From Rhodeus uyekii (lineage: Eukaryota; Chordata; Actinopteri; Cypriniformes; Acheilognathidae), in contig JAWRVZ010000214.1 in assembly GCA_037043235.1 (NCBI GenBank), positions 1 through 64,000 on the forward strand: DNA of 64,000 nucleotides, read 5' to 3'. Positions 58,679 through 64,000 of this stretch are shown piece by piece. The translations under genes and the position numbers were made by a program. Each line of letters begins with the position of its first letter. Positions within the stretch are counted from its first letter, which is position 1. The notes beneath the pieces were generated by a model, which worked only from the letters and a program-made list of their open reading frames with translations, ran no database searches and was not told where the DNA came from.

Positions 58679-59930
58679 TTTCAAGGGAACTCGCATTGTG
58701 TTGAACGCTAGAGGAATACCTTGAATATAGTCTCGTGAAGCACTTATGTAAACGATCGAACAATCAATCTACCGAGTGTGAGTGACGTCACGAACCAGGG
58801 TGAAAAAATATGCACCGGAAACTGGAGACTGCAGCTTTGAGTGTCTTCAGCAAACACTGTGTGTGAGAGTGTGTCTTGTTGTCGCGCTGGTGTGTTGAGT
58901 TCCTTTCATTGTAAACTCCCTAATTAGTTTAGATCTCGGATGGGGACATGCATTACACTATGTCTGTTTAGGAGCGGAGCATGCTCTAATCACTGCAGCC
59001 AGCTACCGCTGCGGGTGCTCTGCGGGGCAACCCTTTCTGCATTATCAAGGTCACACAGCGAGGAATATGTTCCTTGGATATGTGGAAGAAACCCTTCCTT
59101 CTGTCTCAAGGACCCGTATTGGGAGCTTCTTGTCGATGTAATACTATCAACGGATGTGTCCATTACGGGCTGGGGAGCGATCTTGAGGGACCACTCTGCT
59201 AATGGTCTGTCGCACGAATGTCCTGGCACATAAACCAGCTAGAGATTTTGGCTGTTCGGTAGGAGCTTCAGGTGTTCCTCACAAACCTCAGGGGCCTCTA
59301 TGTTGTTGTCCAAACCAACAGCACAGTGGTGGTTTCCTACATAAATCACCAAGGGGGTTTATGTTTGTGACCACTATACAAACTTACGCAGCAGATCCTC
59401 CTTTGGTCCCAAGGGAGACTGCTCTCTCTACAGGAAGTTCAACATCCACATCCTGCAGTCCTAGACCCAGAATGTAGGAGCAGACTTCCTGTTGAGACAG
59501 GCCCAGGGAATGAAGGCTCCACCTCGATGTGGTGGAGCAGATTTGGTTGAGAAACGGCCGGGCACCTGTTTGTGTCCGTGGAATCAACTCATTGCCCTCT
59601 GTACGCCTTTCCCCCAATTGCTCTAATCCCTGGAGTTCTGGAGAGAGTTTGCCGGGGACAAGGTCCATCTCACATTGATTGCCCCACACTGGCCCAATCA
59701 GAGTGTGGTTTGCGGATCTAATGTCCCTCCTTGGCGGAGTCCCTTGGGAAATTCCAGTCAGGGCGGAACTTCTATCCCAGGCAGCGGGCTTGATACGTCA
59801 CCCCTGCCCAGAACTGTGGAAGCTGTGGGCTTGGCTTCTGAGGGGGCTCAGCTGCTAGATTCTAATCTCTCAACCAAGGTTGTTGAGCCCATCCTCCACT
59901 CCAGAACTGATGGTCCAGACTGACTGCAGA
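58679..59930 (+). pseudogene. Decayed DIRS-like retrotransposon, 5' terminal and RNase H region
   Basis: Sequence at 58679-58930 (GGGAACTCGCATTGTG, a GTGACGTCACGAACC block) resembles the terminal region of fish DIRS elements. The plus strand then encodes STDVSITGWGAILRD (about 59142-59190), HINQLEILAV (59229 onward, shifted frame), VVSYINHQGGL (about 59330) and LLWSQGRLLSLQ (about 59398), the RNase H landmarks of DIRS-type polyproteins. Several stops and frameshifts separate them, and VFVSVESTHCPL-like and FPPIALIPGVLERV fragments follow to about 59650. No tyrosine recombinase core was recognised. Confidence 0.6.
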
Positions 59931-60156
59931 TGGCAAACACAAGGTCCGAGCAACTGGATTCTTTATTGCAGACCTGTAATCCACACACTACTTTCAAAAG
60001 ACTTTCTTCCCTTGAGAAGAATGACAACGGAAGTGGAGCTAAAACTCCCAACAGAGGATGCTTTTCTTTACAAATTGGGATATTTTTATTAATGAACACT
60101 GTCAACCAATACAAGAGTTGACGTGCTCTCAAACAAACATCACATAAATCACATAG

Positions 60157-61050
60157 AAGGCACATCAACGCCTCTTCTTCCTGAGATGGCTGAGGAAGTT
60201 TGGAATGAGCTCCAGCATCCTCAGATCGTTTTACACTTGTACTATAGAGAGCATCCTGACGGGCTGCATCACTGCCTGGTTTGGAAACAGCACCGCTGGC
60301 AACCGTAAAGCTCTGAAGAGGGTCGTGCGAACTGCCAGCCACATTGTTGGAGGTGAGCTTCCCTCCCTCCTGGACATCTACACCAGGCGATGTGTAAGGA
60401 AAGCCCGGAGGATCACCAGTGACTCCAGCCACCCGTCCCATAGACTGCTCTCTCTGCTGCCCTCAGGAAGACGTCTCCGCAGCATCCGGTCCCGCACTAG
60501 CAGACTTAGGGACAGCTTTTCCCACAGGCTATTAGATTACTAAACATTCAAAACTAATACACCCTACAGCATACCCCCACAATAAGGCACACCACACACC
60601 GCACTTAACTTTGAGTCAACACTGCACTATATACACACACACTGCATTTAACATCTACCTGTTACATCAGGCACATCCATCACATCTCTTTCAAGTTCAC
60701 GTACAATCTGTGGCACTTCAGCATTTTTATTTTTATGTGTATATATGTCAATAATGTAGTTTGTATATTCTGTGTAATTGCGTAAACAATGTATAGTGTA
60801 ATGTGATGTTAACTATATGTATATTCTGAGTATAATGTGTAGTGTAGCACTAACTGTAAGCATGCCAATGGTACACTGTGTGTACTGACTATGTTTGTGC
60901 ACATTGCACATTTTACCTGTTGAAGTTTGTATAGTTATATGTTAACTGTTTCTGCAAATTTCTGGAGCATGCTCCAAAGAATTTCACCTACCAAGGCACA
61001 TGTGCTGTGGTAATGTGACAATAAAAAACTTGAACTTGAACTTGAACTTG
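60157..61050 (+). mobile_element. 5'-truncated LINE, ORF2 C-terminus and 3' end
   Basis: A frame from 60160 to 60543 encodes HQRLFFLRWLRKFGM, FYTCTIESILTGCITAWFG, LKRVVRTASHIVGGELPSL and HRLLSLLPSGRRLRSIRSRT, a conserved C-terminal region of fish LINE ORF2 proteins (L2/CR1-like in my reading). It ends in TAA at 60541-60543. About 500 bp of 3' UTR follows, closing in AATAAA and three to four CTTGAA repeats (61029-61050), a typical short-repeat LINE tail. The 5' truncation lies close to an upstream in-frame TAG (60154-60156). The RT catalytic core is absent. Confidence 0.75.
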
Positions 61051-62330
61051 ATATATCCACACTCGTAATTTAGCAAGGGTAGGGAGAGACACATGATTCA
61101 AAAATATGTTTGCTCACCATGATAGTGCTTGAGACAAACAACCAATAAATAGACAGACACAGTTTCGCACAGAATGCTTGCTGAAGGCAAAGAAGCTGGC
61201 GTTGTTTGGTCTAAGTGTGCTTTAGGTGTCTGGTCATGACGTCACATGCCAATGGCGTGAGCAATTGAACTGATTTCACACATGCTTCAAGATGCAATCA
61301 CGCAGAAGATTTCCACAGTATCAATTCACAGTATCAAATCATTATTTCTATAGAATGTCCTCATAAAGCATGAAAACCGAACATAAATCATTAAAAATAA
61401 CAAGACTAGCAGGCAAAAATATAATTTGGCTCTGGGCTAACCTAGATACTAATAAATACAATTAAATTTTTTGCTGATGCCTTTTCACAAATAGTTCAAA
61501 AATTAAAATATAAACATATTTTTGTATTCTCTGTTGTGTAACAAATAGAAAACAAAAACAAAAAAATTACAATGAAATGACCCTGACATACTTTTTATTG
61601 GGTCAAGTTGTCACATTTATCTTTCTAATCTCCTCATAAGTAACCTGATACGATTTTAGTAAAAATTATTTAACTAATTTTAAATAATTTAATGTATACT
61701 TTTTCTTTTAAATATGTATTATTCTCGATTGAAAAAATAACTATCAAGGAGATTTCATAATGATCATATTCATTAATATGACTAAATATTTTAAAGCAGA
61801 AAAATAAGGTCTGTAATGAAGGTGCGAAACTATTATTGCCACCCACATTATGCCACCTCTACTAATTTATATATATATGGTGATAAATCACATTCTAGCA
61901 GCTTCAGTAAACATTCACCACGTTGCCCATGCTGGTAAGCTGTGTTTCTCCTCAAACTCAACCTTGACCATGACACAGTGACAAATCTTTCTATGCTATT
62001 TTCCATTTCTGAAATAAACAAAGCCTTTGCCCTTCACAGCAAACACACACCATGGTAAACACAGAGTGATAAATAACAGTAAACACAAACCACGGGCAAC
62101 AGTTTGCGTGTGCGTGTGCGTTCCAGGTAAATCTCATGTTATGTGATTTTTAACCTTAAACCAATTTTCAAAAAATTACTAATCACTAGTATCATTTATA
62201 AGTTTTCATCATGTGGACATTTGTTGGTGCCCATGAGGAAAACAGCTAATAAATCATTCAAAGTGTTTTTTTTTTTGGGGGGGAAATGTACAAATGCAGA
62301 AAATGTTCTGTGTGTCATGTTGACGGTTAC
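61051..62330. other. Non-coding stretch, no gene seen
   Basis: AT-rich, with a short (TA)n run near 61869-61878 and (GTGTGC)n-like sequence near 62104. No protein fragments or terminal repeats were recognised. Confidence 0.55.
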
Positions 62331-62544
62331 TGTGCGATGTGGAGTAACGAGGAGAAACAGGTTTCCAACAGAAAGTAACTTTATTGAAACTCGAAACCAA
62401 AAGACTTTAAATATTAACTCAAAATGGCACGTAATAGTGCAAACTACGGAGGAACAAGGAGAAACACAGGAAGAACACAACATCCACACGGAACCACGAG
62501 ACGTCAACGATAGACCAAGACATGGGAGCACAGGAGGGGATTTA
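62331..62544 (-). mobile_element. LTR-like sequence interrupted by the Tc1 element
   Basis: GTGCGATGTGGAGTAACGAGG followed by CTTTATTG (about 62376-62385), the complement of a polyadenylation signal, in a layout similar to 48590-49050. It runs up to the TA at 62543-62544, where the Tc1 element starts. The continuation lies beyond the window. Confidence 0.35.
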
Positions 62545-64000
62545 CAGTGCCCTCCACAATTATTGGCACCCCTGTTTAAGATGTGGTCATGGACTTCTAA
62601 AAATTCCCTAAAATGTAGAACCCGAAATGCAAAAAAAGAGAAAAATCCAACCTTCTCATTTAAGTACATTACTTTGGTGGTAAAAATAAAAAATAATCAC
62701 ACATTTACAAGAAGAAAAAAAAAACTTGAAATCATGTGTCCCACAATTATTGGCACCCCTGATGTTAATACTTTGTACTACCCCCCTTTGCCAACAATAC
62801 AGCACTTAATCTCCTCCTGTAACAATTTACAAGATTGTAGAACACAGAGAGAGGGATCTTTGACCATTCTTCTTTGCACAATCTTTCTAGATCATCCAGT
62901 GTCCCGGTCCTCTCTTATGCACTCTCCTCTTTAGCTCGCCCCACAGGTTTTGGATTGGGTTGAGGTCTCGGGACTGAGATGGCATGGGAGGACCTTGAGT
63001 TTGTGACTGCTGAACCCTTTTTGTGTAGATTTTGCCACGTTTTGGATCATTATCCTGCTGAAAGATCTAATGACGACCCATCTTCAGCTTTCTGGCAGAG
63101 GCCAACAGGTTTTTATTTAAAATGTCCTGGTACTTCAAAGCGTTCATAATGCCATGCACCCTAACAAGGTTCCCTGGACCTTTGGAAGAGAAACAAGCCC
63201 ACAGCATCACAGATCCTCCACCATACTTCACAGTGGGCATGAGGTGCTTTTCAGCATACTCATCTTTTGTTTTACGCCAGATCCACTTAGAGTGTTTGTT
63301 GCCAAAAAGCTCAATCTTAGTCTCATCTGACCAAAGCACATGATCTCAGTTGAAGTCCCAGTACTGCTTAGCAAACTCCAGACGTTTACGTTAGTGAGAA
63401 AAGTTTTTTTCCTTGCATGCCTCCCAAACGGTTTGCATCTGACGGCTGTTTTAGAGACTTTGTGACCCCAAGTTGCCACTCTTTGATGCAATTCTATGAC
63501 AGAGAACTTAGGACATTTTTTTTTATTCTCTTACCATCCTCCTCACTTTGCGTTGTGGCAAGATGAACTTGGGACCTCTTGTTGGTCACTGTTCCAGTTG
63601 TTTTAAACTTCTTAATGATTCCTCTGACAGTAGGTACGGGCAAGTTAAGGCGAGTGGCTATTTTCTTGTAGCCATTGTCTGACTTATAAAGGTCGTCACA
63701 CCTTCTGTCTTATTTGAATGTTGTGTTCTCGTCTTTGACAACTGGGTAAGAGAATTAGGCCTCTGTCACGTCATATTTATAATCCAGGGAAACAGGAAGT
63801 CATTAATTACTGATTAAAAGGTCTTAGATACCCTGACCAACTTTAGCAACTACAGAAAAATATATTTTTAAAAAAATTAATTAAATTTTTCAGAGGAATT
63901 GTTAGGGGTGCCAATAATTGTGGGACGCATGATTGCAAGGGTTTTTTTTTTCTTCTAAATGTGTGATTTTTTTTTTAAAGTAATGTACTTAAATGAAAGG
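62545..64000 (-). mobile_element. Tc1-type DNA transposon, right end beyond the window
   Basis: It starts CAGTGCCCTCCAC directly after a TA dinucleotide (62543-62544). Within the left inverted repeat the motif CACAATTATTGGCACCCCTG appears twice, at 62555 and 62742, about 187 bp apart. Its complement appears at 63903-63922 in the right arm, which also mirrors the left arm up to 64000. This is the IR/DR layout known from Sleeping Beauty-type Tc1 elements. The outer right repeat should lie near 64110. Confidence 0.88.
62770..63745 (-). pseudogene. Broken Tc1 transposase
   Basis: Reading on the minus strand: a helix-turn-helix part (DLYKSDNGYKKIATRLNLP at about 63640-63695), then RVATWGHKVSK...RKKTFLT (63491 downward), then the catalytic block with D in LWSDETKIELFG (63339 downward) and GGGSVMLWACFSSKGPG. 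After a stop at 63067-63069 come QQDNDPK (about 63045) and LNPIQNLWGELK (about 62960), and C-terminal LCKEEWSKIP in another frame. The pieces occupy at least two frames. The third acidic catalytic residue, usually the E of PIENLW, is Q here, so the copy is inactive even apart from its stops. Confidence 0.85.

Noticed and set aside
62143..62934. A 263-residue plus-strand open frame
   Set aside because: It crosses the LTR-like sequence and the Tc1 left repeat, runs antisense to the transposase C-terminus and has no domain.

Overview
The window looks like repeat-rich teleost fish chromosomal DNA, probably cypriniform or another otophysan. The reasons are a DIRS-like RNase H remnant, a Ty3/gypsy pol with an LTR, a Tc1 element with IR/DR ends, hAT- and piggyBac-like non-autonomous elements, a LINE 3' end, and a short element ending in a motif I associate with cyprinid MITEs. 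The taxon is inference, since no host protein-coding gene, rRNA or tRNA was recognised.

Positions 1-40296 are one head-to-tail array of at least 18 units, all in the same orientation, open at the left edge and stopped by a 23-N gap at the right. Two related families alternate. Family A (about 2.1-2.2 kb) has the inner 5' sequence GGGGTTCAAACG and a 3' tail ending CGTTTGAACCCCTAA. Family B (about 1.5 or 1.9 kb) has GGGGCCAAGCAC and GTGCTTGGCCCCTAA. In each family the 5' 12-mer is the exact reverse complement of the 3' 12-mer, so the termini covary. The 3' tail also holds a small stem-loop just before a CTAA end. This resembles the subterminal inverted repeats plus 3' hairpin of Helentron/Helitron-like non-autonomous elements, but no Rep/helicase coding was seen. 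B units carry strong CTCF-like motifs. The array has higher-order structure, including a near-identical 1.9 kb block repeated 10906 bp apart, and it contains a piggyBac-like element at 13934-15409 whose empty site is preserved elsewhere in the array.

Positions 40320-45390 hold the 3' part of a Ty3/gypsy element: the end of the protease-RT linker, RT, RNase H, integrase, GPY/F-like C-terminus, polypurine tract and 3' LTR. It has one in-frame TGA. Its 5' LTR, gag and protease are missing at the gap.

Positions 45391-62544 are AT-rich non-coding DNA with scattered transposon remains: LTR-like sequence on the minus strand (48590-49050), a possible HARBI1-like fragment, a solo LTR with a 5-bp duplication (52022-52368), a hAT-like MITE with an 8-bp duplication (56209-56948) nested in LTR-like DNA, a MITE with a 30-bp perfect hairpin (58436-58668), a decayed DIRS-like RNase H region (58679-59930) and a 5'-truncated LINE (60157-61050). 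From 62545 to the window end is a Tc1 element with a broken minus-strand transposase. The genes do not form a pathway. The window is a record of successive and nested transposon insertion next to a tandem repeat array.
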